From contig JACTAT010000032.1 in NCBI GenBank assembly GCA_014526335.1, forward strand, positions 1,789,026-1,853,025: a stretch of DNA of 64,000 bases, in the 5' to 3' direction. The position numbers and the translations under genes were made by a program. Source of the stretch: Chrysaora quinquecirrha (Eukaryota; Cnidaria; Scyphozoa; Semaeostomeae; Pelagiidae). Shown in pieces: positions 21,575 to 33,544 of this stretch (position 1 is its first letter; each line of letters starts with the position of its first letter). The notes under the pieces were generated by a model. That model did not search any database. It was not told where the DNA came from and saw only the letters and a list, made by a program, of their open reading frames with translations.

Positions 21575-22147
21575 TTATCTACATAGCTTTTTATGCTTTT
21601 CCAGCCTTTCTTGAGTTGTACACCCCGAACAGCATAGAGGACAGTGAAAACGCTTTCGGTTATGTTTGTGACCATCAAAGCCTGCTAAAAGACGGCTCAA
21701 GTCCTTTATCCAGCAATAGTGACTCTCACCATTGTCATTGAATGTGAATAGCAAATGCACAAGTTTTTCACGTTTAACTTCAGTTATTCTTACTGGTACA
21801 ATTTCACCATCTTCATCCATATAGATGTTGATTGAAATGTTGTTGTTTATTTCAAATGTATTAATAATCTTTTTATCAGTTGCTTTTACTGGATATGTCA
21901 ATCCTTCGCAGTTAAGTTCATTCAAGTATCATCGATACGGTGCGGCTCTCTCTGGATTCTGCAATCGTGGATGTAGACAGGATAGAATTGCCCACATGAA
22001 ACATTTATCGTCACTGTTCTGTACATTGAGAACAGCCTTCTTGTTTGTGATGTATCTTGGTAGTTGCAAATACTTTCCACAACGTATAATTTGAGAAGTT
22101 GATATAATTGATGGAGTTGAATGTATAGACATCATGTGGCATCTCAT
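21575..22147 (-). pseudogene. Polinton-type DNA polymerase B, N-terminal fragment
   Basis: A single minus-strand frame of 191 codons with one in-frame TGA at 21929-21931. The segments DDKCFMWAILSCLHP, NCEGLTYPV, FEINNNISINIY and HYCWIKDLSRLL, and a closing C2H2-like CPLCCSGCTTQERLEKHKKLC, are the hallmark N-terminal region of protein-primed family B polymerases of Polinton/Maverick elements in animals. The exonuclease and polymerase domains are absent. Upstream on the same strand is heat-shock module D. The truncation and the stop mark it as dead. Confidence 0.75.
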
Positions 22148-22289
22148 TTTGATTCTTGAGCTAAAGTGTTTCTGGCAAACATCTCAAGAAAATCAAATTC
22201 TCTTCTTCGATGAAGTTTGTTGAAAACCTGCTTTTTGACTACTTCTCTTCATGATTAATTTCTAACTGAACTGATTTCGTTTTACGCTT

Positions 22290-22690
22290 CGATTTTTTAT
22301 AGATTGACCGAACGCTACGTTCAAATTATTAACCAATCAGATTGCAGGATTTCTCGTTTCTAGAATCTTCTGGAACATTTGGGAAACTTCTAGAAAGTTC
22401 TAACCAATCAGATTGCAGGATTCTTAGAAACGTTCCCTTTTTCTAGAACATTCTGGAAACTTCTAGATTGTAAAGATTGTTAAATCGGAAACGAGGCTAG
22501 CAGTTTCAGACAAGATCCAAAAAACCGTCACACTATAGCGCGAGGTGATGACGTCACTGGAGTCAAAGGATCCTTGAGGTTTGAGAAACCATCGTGCTAG
22601 ATTAAACCGTCGCACTATAGCACAACCTGATGACGACACTGATGACGTCACTGCGCTGAGGCCACCATCACTGAAGTTTGGCCACCTACT
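22290..22690. promoter_or_regulatory. Heat-shock/CRE module D
   Basis: A diverged fourth relative of P2. Heat-shock arrays lie at 22358-22400 (nine units, one mismatch) and 22441-22463 (five perfect units), with CCAAT boxes between, ACTATAGCGCGA and TGACGTCA at 22549-22556 and 22643-22650. On the minus strand TATAAAAAA near 22300 faces the polymerase B fragment, so this module may have driven that gene. It ends at CCTACT, where Gypsy gag sequence begins. Confidence 0.75.
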
Positions 22691-23600
22691 TGCGTCCTAT
22701 TAAAGTGTACAAATATCCGTCATCTGTACTCGAGTCACTGGCCTGGTCAACTTCAACATTAAGAATTGCTTGTTTGGAAAATGTATTTTTGCCTGCTTGT
22801 TGTTTACGTGGTGAAGTACGGCTGTGACAGACTCCAGCAAAATGGTTGTCTTTGCCACATTTCGCACACAGTTTTCCTTGAGCAGGGCAAGATCTTTTGT
22901 AGGGCCAGGAATATCCACATTTACCACATGCTTTATTTGTTGATGGCTTTTCAGCAGGTTTCTTGAAATTGGTTCTGCTATTTGTAAACGTACGATTGAC
23001 TGAATCAGTGTTGGTTGTTGGATTGACTGATTCTTCGATGCCGATTGCTTGAATTTCACTTGTTTCGAGAGCTCGTGCTTTGGCCAGCAATTGTTCTAGA
23101 GAAAGTTTGTATTCTCGCAATGCAACTCGTCTTAGACGTTTGGAAAGACAATTTTAAATTATTGTCGCTTTAAGTTCTTTCTCTTCGTCGAGGAATTCAC
23201 AACTGACTGCGAGTTTTCTTAGTCTCACGCAAAATTGGTCCACTGTTATATCTGTTAGCTGTTTGGTTTGGCGAAATTGGAATACTTCGTAATGTACATT
23301 TTGCTTTGGAGAAAAGTAGGCATCGAGTTTCTCTGGAGCCTTGTCATAATCATCAGGTCCTCCTGTATCTTGAAATTTTTGAAGATTTCCTGTGTCTCTT
23401 AACCGGCTTGGTACAACAAAAAAATGCACGCCTTTTCTTCTTGTCTGTGATATTTAGGGCTGCTAAATAAGTTTCCAAACATCTTTTCCATATCTTCCAG
23501 CTTTGGCTCAAAGTTGCAGGATCTGAGAGAGGAATGAATATCGGAAGCGGAGTAACATCTATTCTTCCTTGTGTCACATTGGCACATAAAAAAATATCGC
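22686..23600 (-). mobile_element. Gypsy-type retrotransposon gag remnant
   Basis: Three frames joined by frameshifts read a gag protein: a capsid-like part (about 23560-23154) and a nucleocapsid part (23120-22686). The latter has two adjacent zinc knuckles in the series CGKCG...CPAQGKLCAKCGK with HFAGVC, as in Gypsy elements whose second knuckle is CxxCxxxxHxxxxC. No protease or pol follows, because the element is cut at module D. The fusion point is about 22686-22690. Confidence 0.75.
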
Positions 23601-23810
23601 ATGCAGGCACGTACAAAGCTTTGACACTTTGGCACGTAAAAAATATGGCACGTAGGCACGTGGGCACGTACAAAGCATTGTCATGTTGAAACATAAGAGA
23701 ATATGGCACGTAGGCACGTTGGCACGTACAAAGCTTTGTCATGTTGGCACGTCAGAAAATATGGCACATAGGCACGTTGGCAGGCCTGGCACGTATGGCA
23801 CGTTATTTAG
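23579..23810. repeat. Minisatellite with GGCACGTA core
   Basis: About four imperfect copies of a roughly 62-bp unit built from GGCACGTAGGCACGT and ACAAAGCTTTGTCATG. The short minus-strand frames across it are consequences of the repeat and are not genes. Confidence 0.7.
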
Positions 23811-26590
23811 CACACTCCATACATTCACGTTTATCTTCATCTGCATTTGAAATATTAAGTAACAATGAGCGTAAATGATCAACATATTAACCAAAACACA
23901 GTCAACTAATTGGAAAGCCAAATGAGCTCGGTTGACCCTAGTTCTGTTTTCAGGATTGGAATTCAGGATTAAGTTCAGTATTGAGTTCAGCATTCAGCTC
24001 AAGATAGTGGTGTCGAAATTAGCTAAAGCATATGAAATGGATTGCTTGAAAAATTATGTAAAAAAATCTTTCTTATTCGTCATGAACTTATTTTAATTCT
24101 ATGTATTTTTCGTCACTATGCGCTTCAAAATTAGAATACTTTTAGCGGCTGAAAGTTTGGACCTTTTGGGCCCAATATTTCTTCTTCAAAATACGCATGT
24201 GGTGTTTGGAGTAAAAATAGTGGCCAGGAAAAATTGTGAAAAAATTGTTCAAACTATTTTCTAATTGAATGCGCATATAATTGCCACCTTCTCAACTTTT
24301 TGGAAGGTTTTAGGATAAAAATATAATTTTTACCAATTTTCAAAAATGGCCTAAGACATCGCAAGCGATTTTGAGATGCTAACAATGGGAATAATGCGAG
24401 TAAAAATAGCGGTCCCATCGAGGCTTGGAAAATTATGGAGAAATATTTTTTTAGATACAGTATAGATTTGTCTCCCGCTTTTTGGGCCTTTTGTGGCATT
24501 TTGAGCGAGTTTACCTATTTTTCCAGACTTGTGAAAACGACCTTGGAAGCGCTTTGGTGTAGTCCTTTTTCAAGCTTAGGTTTTAAGAGAGAAAATAAGC
24601 CAGAAGGTCATACATTAAAAATCAAAGCAAATTAAACATCATTGTAATGTACAGTTAAGTTGCTGTGAACAGGAGAAAATTTTCGGGTACTCAGAGGCGG
24701 AAACTATGAGGGTTTGCGTGGCTCCGGCCCCCCATTTCTTTCTTCCTGTGGAAATTTAGCGATTTTTCTTTGAAAATGGCACAAAATAAAAGTGATTGTT
24801 GGAAATTTAGACCTCTCGACCCCAGCAGTTGGATGAATTTCCACCACTGGGCGTCATGAACGTCAGAAGGAGACACAGACATTAGGGTATAAATTCCATC
24901 CTAGTTCATTGTTTCAGTCTGTTTCTGACGTTCATACTCTGAGGATTGTCAGACGAAAAAATGCTTTTAAGTGTGCCTGAAAATGTTTCCGCTTTTTATG
25001 GCAATTTTAAAATATAGTTACAATTTCTTGCAAAAATATTTATTACTTTAATATTTATTTGACACTCATTATGAACTACTTACTTGTTGTCAACTTAACA
25101 GCTGTGACATCTCAATATGGTCACTATGAAGAGACTATGATAAAATTAATGATACCACAATAGTTCATAAATATAGCTAAAAATTTTAAAATACAGGCGC
25201 TTCTACTACTGTGTTTTGCTATAGAATACTGTCGGCGCACTTTACTTGAGGTTGGATAGACCCTGAGGTGGCATGTTTCACAATGCGATACCTAATGGTT
25301 TTCAAATTTGATTTCCGTACAATTACATCTTCGAACGTTAGTAGGGAAAGTTCGAATACGCAAGTAAATACACCGCAGCTGGATGAATCATCCTGTCGTT
25401 GGAGGCCAAAATTGTGGATAGGTGTGCATTTCCAAGCATTTTTGGATAACTGTCTTCCACAAAACTTGTAGCATTTGGCGAGGATTTATCAGATGCTTCT
25501 TGGCCAGCATGTTTGCATCTTAGAATTGGTAAAAATGGCGGGAAGAGGTGTACTTTTAGTTCTAATGCTAAATTGCCTTTTCCCTACTACCTATGATAAC
25601 TTTATGAAACGAAAAAATGAAAAATTGATGAAGGAAAGTCTACAATGGTCAAAAAATGAAGATAACGTTTATAAGTCTTGGTTCGCGATCGCAATCTTAT
25701 ATAGTAATTTTGTATAAGTCAAGGCAACAATTTTGTCAGAGCATCTACTCTGTGGCCGTTTATGTTATGCTTCTCAAACCTGCACCCTTCTTTGCAACCT
25801 ATTCTGAAGTTGAGCCATCGCTTGCCATATCTTTCCTAACTGCAACCGCTTCTGGGGTAAACGGGGGAAAAGCCCCCTCCTTTGTCACAAGGCATTGTCT
25901 TGCCCCATTAGAATCTTTTGTCTACACCCCAGACGTATATTGCTTGCTTACCGTATGTTAAATTCTTCTTAATGCATAACGATGACTACAAGTAACGAAG
26001 CTGACTGAATATATCTACTGAATTTCATGTATACCTGGATTATTTACTGGGAAATAACAACTTTTCTAGAGCTAAAAAGGTTTTAACGTTGATGTTTACA
26101 GGAAAATTCAGTCAACCGCCTTGAATCCCATTGTGTTAATGCTTTTACCCCCTTTCAATTGAAACAAAATGTCATTACCTGATTTCAAAAGCTTATTCAG
26201 AATTGCGTTTCATTCAAAGCAAAACAAGAACCCTTTTGAAAACTTTCGTAAAGAGTGCATTTTAAAGCCAACAAAACCAAATGTCATCCTTAAGTATAAG
26301 CTGGCTGGATAGCAGTATATGACTATGCAGTATGAAACAGGACTATCAAACTATGAAAAGACAAATAGGACTACTAAACTACCAAAAGACATACGGTATC
26401 CTGCAGTAAACCCGAGTTCCTGACACGGGACCGAATCTCCATGATCAGATGGAGAATGCATTCAATCTTTTTTATTGCTACGCTTTTTATCAAGAATCAT
26501 TTCAGAGAGAAGAAAACAAGGGCGCTAAGAAAGCTAAAACTTTCCACAGAACGAAAAAATGGACTAACCAACAGGCTTAAAAACACGCCG
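23811..26590. other. 2.8 kb without recognisable genes
   Basis: AT-rich sequence with short frames that share no motif with known families. I see no repeat structure, splice-supported exon or promoter of note. Confidence 0.5.
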
Positions 26591-26599
26591 AGGAACAGA

Positions 26600-27420
26600 A
26601 CTAAGGAAGAGGGCTGAATACCGTGAATAATTTCAGGACTGAGGAACAGGGCTAAGGAATGCGACTTAAGACCAAGTAATTTCAGGACTGAGGAACAGGA
26701 CTAAGGAATGGAATTGAAGACCATGAGTAATTTCAGGACTGAGGTACAGGACTAAGGAATGGGACTGAAGACCATGAGTAATTTCAGGACTGACGAGCAG
26801 GACTTAAGAATGGGACTGAAGACCATGAGTAATTTCAGGACTGAGGAACAGGACTAAGGAATTGGACTGAAGACCATGAGTAATTTCAGCACTGAAGAAC
26901 AGGACTTAAGAATGGGACGAAGACCATGAGTGATTTCAGGACTGAGGAACAGGACCAAGGAATGGGACTGAATACTATGAGTAATTTCAGGACTGAGGAA
27001 CAGGACTAAGGAAAGGGACTGAAGACAATGAGTAATTTCAGCACTGATGAACAGGACTTAAGAATGGGACCAAAGACCATAAGTGATTTCAGGACTGAGG
27101 AACAGGACTAAGGAATGGGACTGAAGACCATGAGTAATTTCAGGACTGACGAACAGGACTTAAGAATGGGACTGAAGACCATGAGTAATTTCAGGACTGA
27201 GGAACAGGACTAAGGAATGGGACTGAAGACCATGAGTAATTTCAGCACTGAAGAACAGGACTTAAGAATGGGACGAAGACCATAAGTGATTTCAGGACTG
27301 AGGAACAGGACCAAGGAATGGGACTGAATACTATGAGTAATTTCAGGACTGAGGAACAGGACTAAGGAACGGGACTCAAGACCATGAGTAATTTCAGGAC
27401 TGAGGAACAGGACTATTTCA
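26600..27420. repeat. 51-bp minisatellite, about 16 copies
   Basis: The unit runs AATTTCAGGACTGAGGAACA, then a GGACTAAGGAATGGGACTGA-type segment, then AGACCATGAGT, 51 bp in all. Because 51 is divisible by three, a minus-strand frame (27210-27506) translates it as a 17-aa repeat containing LFLSPEITHG. There is no evidence that this is expressed. Confidence 0.85.
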
Positions 27421-27589
27421 GGACTTATTTTAGGACTATTTAAGAAACAGACCATAGACAAAGAGAACTGCTGTATGCTAACTAATTTGAAACTTAGGAA
27501 CATCATTGTGGACTAAGGACCTTTGACTAAAACAGAGGAACAGAACTGTTCTTAAGACAGAGATCCTTGAGGCAGAGGTCCTTGAGGCG

Positions 27590-28735
27590 GAGGTTCTACG
27601 AGGCGGTGGTCAGAGACGGGCTTGGGCTAGTATTGAAACTAAAAGCTTTACTGATGCAATATCTAATTATGTTCTAAATATGAATAAAGAGACTGAAACC
27701 TCTAGCCCCACTGATTGTATTGCCAGATCACCAGAACAACTTAAAGAATTGAAATTAAAGTGCCCAAAAGGCATATCATATGGTCACATCAATAAAAGCT
27801 CCCTCCTTAATAAGCATCATATCCTAATGAACATGATTAACCATAATCTTGATATTTTCCTAATATCTGGAACTAAAATAGAAGATTCATTTCCTATTGC
27901 TCAATTTGCATCTGAAGGGTATGCAGATGCAAAACCCTACCGAAGAGACCGAAAAATAGGTGGAGGTGGCTTAATACTATATGTATATGTATTCTATATG
28001 TAAATGATGATATTCCATCGCGCGAGCTAGCTGTCAACTACGACTGTCAACTATAAAAAACACTCGTTTCAAAATACAATTACTGTAGAAACAGGTCTTT
28101 CAGATTTTCACAAACTAACGGGTACAAACCTTAAAACTCAATTTATTAAAGCTGAACCAACTATGATAAAATATCGGGATTACAAGTATTTTGATACAAA
28201 CACCTTTAATCAAGATTTAAGCAGGAAATTTTATGACGCCAATGTTGTAAGCTATAATGATTTTTTAACAATCATGAAGGATAAAATGACAAGAGCGAAC
28301 ACTGCTCCTTTTATGAATAAATCTATAAAGAAACTTATAATGGCCAGATCAAAAGGCAAAATTAATATTATAAGGAAAGAAGAATCATTAACTGGGAAAA
28401 ATATAAAAAAATAAGAAAAGAATGCATCAAATTGGTCCGGAAAACAAAAAAGTTTACTTTGCAGCATAACTATAAATTTTGTTGTAGATTTTAAAAACTT
28501 CTGGACAACGATTAAACCACACTTTAATGACAAAAGTTAAAGGCAAAATAAGATTATCTTACTTGAAAATGACGAGATAATATCCAACAATAAGGATGTT
28601 GCTCAAGTAATGAATAATTACTTTGTGAATATAACTGACTCTTTAAATTTACCAAAAATAGAACCTTTGAAAAGAAATAGTGGCGAGATTGACGACATAT
28701 CTGAAATACTTGAAAAGTACAAGGACCATTGTAGT
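27590..28735 (+). mobile_element. LINE endonuclease-region fragment (host of a nested insertion)
   Basis: The frame from about 27590 to 28003 gives the start of an APE-type endonuclease domain (HINKSSLLNKHHILM, DIFLISGTKIE, ending at IGGGGLILYV). After a stop and gap, 28085-28740 gives the segment between endonuclease and reverse transcriptase (TGLSDFHKLTGTN, TMIKYRDYKYFD, HAPFM-like NTAPFMNKSIKK). Several stops and frameshifts make it dead. It ends at 28735, where a second LINE begins. A C-terminal piece of a similar LINE lies on the far side at 33125. Confidence 0.7.
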
Positions 28736-29063
28736 TTTCAGTTTCAGTTTCATTGAATTATTAATCAATCCTAAATACAATTCTAAACAGATTACTATAC
28801 AATTAAGGACGTTTACAATTCGAAAAATAACTTAAGACTACATACAACAAATCAAAACAAAGAAAGGGAAAAGACATTACATGATTGTATTTAAGATTGA
28901 TTAATTAAGGAGGAGCTCTCCAAGTAGGTAAACTAATCGAGGGAGAGCCCCCCCATAAAAATATAGAATCTAAAATGTTTTTTTGAAAACAAAAACATAG
29001 AAAGATATAAAACCAGACGAACCTCAGAATGATAATTCTTGGAAGTGTGAGAAGGAGTAACAA

Positions 29064-32000
29064 TTAAACATATGAATCAATAAAATAAGCTTTCAATTTA
29101 GACCGAAAAAGCGTAACCGTGGCTGAAACACGAATAAAAATGGGAAGGGTATTCCACAATTTTGAGCCAAAGTATTTCACTGTTTGTAGTCCATAGAGGG
29201 TAGTGTTTTTCAGAGTATTGAATAGATCACCTCTAGAGGCCTGCCGAGTTCCAAATCTATGAACAGTAGAATTTGGGGTAAAATAGTTATGAAAGTAGAT
29301 AGGAGAGAGGTTATTTATGGCTTTAAAGACAAATATTAAGGTATTCAGGTGAAGGATGTCCTCAAGTTTTAGTATCTTTAAAGAGTGAAATAAAGGCGTA
29401 GATGAAGCAGTAAATGGTTGGAATTTTATACATCTGAGGATTTTCTTCTGTAGTAGAAGCAATGGGTTTAAGTAAGAGGCATAGGTGAGACCCCAGACAA
29501 TAATACCATAGCTGAGAAAAGAAGAGAATATTGAGTTGTAGAGACAGATGAGAGTTTCAAGGGGGATGTAGTGTCTAATTTTGAAGAAGATTCCAGTTGT
29601 TCTTGATAATTTCTTGTAAAGTTCAGTGATATGGTATTTCCAGGAGAGATGCTCATCAACAAGAACACCTAAGAATTTAACATATTTAGTGTTTTTGATA
29701 CTATTTTTTCCAAACTTTAGATTTATCAAGTTTTGAAGTTTCTTCCTTGGTGAATGGAAGAGTACAAAATTTGTTTTATCAACATTTAGTGCAAGTTTAT
29801 TACAATCTAACCAGGTTTTAACTTTTTTGAGTTCTTTGTTAACTGTTTTAGAAAGTCTTATGAGATCATCAGATTCAAAGTAAATGTTGGTGTCATCAGC
29901 AAATAAAAAGAATTTCAAAAGCTTAGAAGAATTAGGTAGATCATTGATGTATATAAGGAATAATAGGGGGCCAAGAACTGATCCTTGAGGAACACCACAT
30001 GTTATATAACATGCTGAAGACGAATGACCATTAACTGATACATATTGCTTGCGGTCACATAGATAGGATTGGAACCAGTTTAAAGAAGTCCTCTGATTCC
30101 ATAATGCTCTAGCTTTTTCAAGAGAATGTCGTGGTTAACAGTATCGAAAGCTTTTTGTAGATCAATGAATATCCCACATCCGAATTTCTTATTGTCTAAT
30201 GAAGCCTTTATATTCTCAGTTAAACTGACAAGGGCATGATCAGTTGAGTGACGATTGCGAAAGCCAAATTGCATGTGGAATAGCAACTCACCTACTTCAA
30301 GAAATTTATAAAGGCGTTGATACATGATTTTTCAAATATTTTGCTGAAGATAGAAAGCAATGAAATTGGCCTGTAGTTGGATGTTTTGGTAGCGAGGCCC
30401 TTTTTAAATACAGGAATCACTTTAGCTATTTTGAGAGTTGCAGGAAAAGTGCTTGTCTCAAAAGATTCATTGATTAAATATGAGAGTGTTACAGATATAT
30501 TGGGTTCAAGTACCTTCAATAGCTTGATTGGAATACTGTTTGGACCACTTGATTTTCCATTCTTTAAGGACTGAATAACCGTAGATACTTCATTGGGAGC
30601 ACAAGGGGCAATGAAGAAGGAATCCAAGTTAGGGTTAGACAAGTAAGCTAAAGGAGATTTTGGAGTTCTTGGAATCTTTTTAGTGATATCACTTGCAACA
30701 TTGGTGAAAAAATGGTTAAATTTATTAGCCATCTCGCCTGGATCAGTGATTTTAGAGCCATCAGTGTCATTGAGATACGAAATTGTTTCTAAATTGTTCG
30801 ATTTTAGGCTGACAATACTCTTTATACCTTTCCAGAGCATCTTCATGTTGCTCTTATTTTCTTCAAAATAATTGTGATAGTATGATTTCTTACTTTCACT
30901 CAATTCATTTACAACACGATTACGAAATTGTTTGTAGGCATTGAAGTCAACTGTGGAATTAGTGAATTTAAATTGTTGAAATAGCTTATCCCTGATTCTC
31001 ATCATTTTTTGAATACGTAAACTTATCCAGGGTTTATTTCTTAATTTAAGTCTCTTTTTATTTAATTTTCTTTGTGGACAGTGCTTATCAATAAGACAAT
31101 GAAGACTCAGTAGAAACTGTTTGAACTTCTCATGCAGATTAGAATTCTGATCAGTGAGGAATGACTTATCTAACTCCACATAATCAGCAAGAAAACTATC
31201 AGCATTGAAATGGCTATAATCATAAGAAAGATAAGAGGATGATTTGTAGTCAAATTCATAATTATTTATAATACAGAACTGGGGTAGATGATCTGAGATC
31301 AGAGACAGAATGTTTCCACTCTGAATGTTAGAGTCAGTGGTAGTGTTAACAAAAATATTGTCGATAAGAGTTGCAGAGGTATCAGTAATGCGGGTTGGAT
31401 GAAGAACTGAGGGCTGAAAACGGTGAGAAAACATCATGTTGATGAATTCATTAGTAGATGTGTCCTTTTCATAGCTTAACAAATCAATATTAAAATCACC
31501 CATTATGAGAACAAGCTTATTTTCCTTTTCTACTTTGGATAGGGTTTGCTCCAAATGATCATTGAACTTTGAGATAGCAGAGCTAGGATGGCGATAAACA
31601 CAGCAGCACAAAATATTTTTGGATTTTGAATTTTCTATTTCAATCCATACAGATTCAAAATCAGCATTGCTTATAGAGAGGTCATCTCTTTTGTTAGCAG
31701 TGAGTTCGGATTTGACATAAATGCCAACACCACCTGCACTACTTTGGGAGGGGGTGAAATGAAATTTGTAACCTGGAAGATCGATGATAGTTTTTATTGG
31801 GACATTGAAAGAGGCTTTGATTTCAGACAAACCAATTACTTGGATATTAGCTTTAAGGCTAGTTATGAGGGCCTGTAATTCATCATGATGCAATGAAAGG
31901 CTGCGAATGTTCATATGAAAGAATGATAGATCCTTATTGGAGGTTATTAAAGAGGAAATTTCATGTGCTGAGCAGTATTGAGAACTAATGTTTTGTTGTA

Positions 32001-32374
32001 TATTATCATCAATATCATAATCAGACAGATTGGGCAAATTGGTAAGTTTAGATGATATTTCAAAAGATGGCATAGAGTCAGTAAGAGAAGGTAAGTCAAA
32101 GCAATTTATTTCCTGTAGCAACTCGTCCGGCTCTAAGGTGAATGGAAAAATTTTGGAGTTGTTATGGATGGTACAATAAAGGCAGATCCAGTTGCCAGGA
32201 GAAGATTCAAATTCACATGGGATGATACATTTCATGTGTATGAGTTTACTACATTGACAGCACAATTTTGATTTCTGGTTTCGGTGTACATTTTTTAGGC
32301 AAATATTGCAAGGTTGATTTGAGCCATCATTGGTAGTAAATGCAGGGACTGTATTGAGATTTTCAGTCTTTCAA
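29064..32374 (-). pseudogene. CR1 LINE ORF2: PHD-like, endonuclease, reverse transcriptase
   Basis: The N-terminus has a PHD-like zinc cluster (CNICLKN, CCQCSKLIHMKC, WICLYC). It is followed by an APE endonuclease with FFHMNIRSLSLH, LSEIKA, MGDFNIDLL and SDHLPQFC. The reverse transcriptase then runs through SNYRPISLLSIFSKIFEK, GFRNRHSTDHAL, FIDLQKAFDTVNHDILLKK, GVPQGSVLGPLLFLIYINDL and the catalytic FADDTN. Frameshifts near 30325 and 30085 split the frame; otherwise every catalytic motif is present. No ATG is obvious at the 5' end after the upstream stop near 32375, so reinitiation from ORF1 is possible. Confidence 0.85.
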
Positions 32375-32646
32375 CAATAATACTAGTTATCTTGTCATCC
32401 GAGGTCATCTGGTTTTAATCAAGAAAAATAAAAATAGAATAATAATAACAAAACTTACCAAGTAAACACAAAGATAGGAATTCACGCAAACGTGCCCGGC
32501 TTGCTAGTCCAAGATGGATCTTCAGGGTTCAAAACAAAATCTAGTTAGGCCTACCTATATTAAGTGTTGTTTAAATTAGCAAAAAGTCTTCTGCATTCTT
32601 CAGGTCATGTTCATCAAAATCATATTTTTAAAACCAGTGCCTTTGT

Positions 32647-33105
32647 CTATGTGCAGAATAGCAGGATAGGAGAGATTAACTTTCCAGCTGGGGTTTTACG
32701 CATGAAAAACTTCCTGATTTTCAACATCCTGTTCCGTTCTTGTGCTGTTTTTTTTCCATAGAGTTGTTGAACATGTATCCTTGGGGATGTCCCACTTTTT
32801 GGAGGCTTTGAGAGTTTGTTGGCATTCTGAAGAATGTAATTTGCATCTTGCCATGTAACAAATTCAACGAAAATTGGTCTGGTATTTCCCCTTTCACTGG
32901 ATTTCCTGGGACTGGCTCTGTGAGCTCTATCGATGTCAACTTGCTCTAGGCCACATGCTTCAATGTGTTTTTCAAGTAGGTGTTTTGATTCATCCCATGA
33001 TTCATTTCCATTTTCTGGAAAGCCATAAAACACCAGAGATTTCCTCATTTGACGATTTCTGAGATCTTCAACTTCATTTCTTCTAACACATAACTCTGCA
33101 TACAA
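32647..33105 (-). CDS. CR1 LINE ORF1, RRM-like RNA-binding protein
   Basis: 152 codons, open at the 5' end. The motif series RNRQMRKSLVFYGFPE, ESWDESKHLLEKHIE, DIDRAHRA and RPIFVEFVTWQDANYIL matches the RRM/L1-ORF1-like RNA chaperone domain found in ORF1 of LINEs. The upstream coiled coil is missing, so the LINE is probably 5'-truncated here at about 33110. Confidence 0.75.
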   Translation of the reverse strand: MYAELCVRRNEVEDLRNRQMRKSLVFYGFPENGNESWDESKHLLEKHIEACGLEQVDIDRAHRASPRKSSERGNTRPIFVEFVTWQDANYILQNANKLSKPPKSGTSPRIHVQQLYGKKTAQERNRMLKIRKFFMRKTPAGKLISPILLFCT

Positions 33106-33124
33106 CCTGCGGACATCTCATTTT

Positions 33125-33331
33125 GAAATCAAAAGACCGAACACAAATAAATACGGTCTTGATACAATAACTTATAGAGGCAGTTCCTCAAGAAACTCAA
33201 TTTCAAAGGAAATTAAAGAAATCAATTCTGTGCAAAGCTTCAAGCAAAACCTCATGAAAAACTACAAAGAGGCAAAATTATGCAACTGTAAGCTTTGCAC
33301 GGAATATATTGCAAACATTGGTTATTTTTAA
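33125..33331 (+). mobile_element. C-terminal end of a LINE ORF2
   Basis: 69 codons ending in TAA at 33329. TNKYGLDTITYRGSSS, EIKEINSVQSFKQNL and CNCKLCTEYIANIGYF match the conserved end of LINE reverse transcriptase ORFs. It is on the same strand as the fragment at 27590-28735, so the two may be one LINE split by the CR1 insertion, although the reverse transcriptase core is missing from both. Confidence 0.65.
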
Positions 33332-33544
33332 CATTCAAAAGTGTAACATCTAATAATATCTAATAATTTGTTTTTAACTTTCTTGAATCTATACCCTAAT
33401 TTGATTTCTTAACGTTGTTTTGTTGCTACTGCTTGTATGTAGCTTGTGACGTAAATTAATTAGACACCCTTCATATTCTGTTAAATTTTTTAACTTTGTA
33501 ATTGTATTCTTTCAGTAGGTTGGTATATATTAGCTGCAGCATTA

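Larger units (their letters stand above)
28735..33115 (-). mobile_element. Nearly complete CR1-type LINE
   Basis: Read on the minus strand: ORF1 (33105-32647), ORF2 (about 32374-29064), a 3' UTR of about 330 bp, and a terminal TGAAAC microsatellite (28735-28755). Short simple-repeat 3' tails are typical of CR1/L2 LINEs. Only two frameshifts interrupt ORF2, so the copy is young. It appears to lie inside another LINE. Confidence 0.85.
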
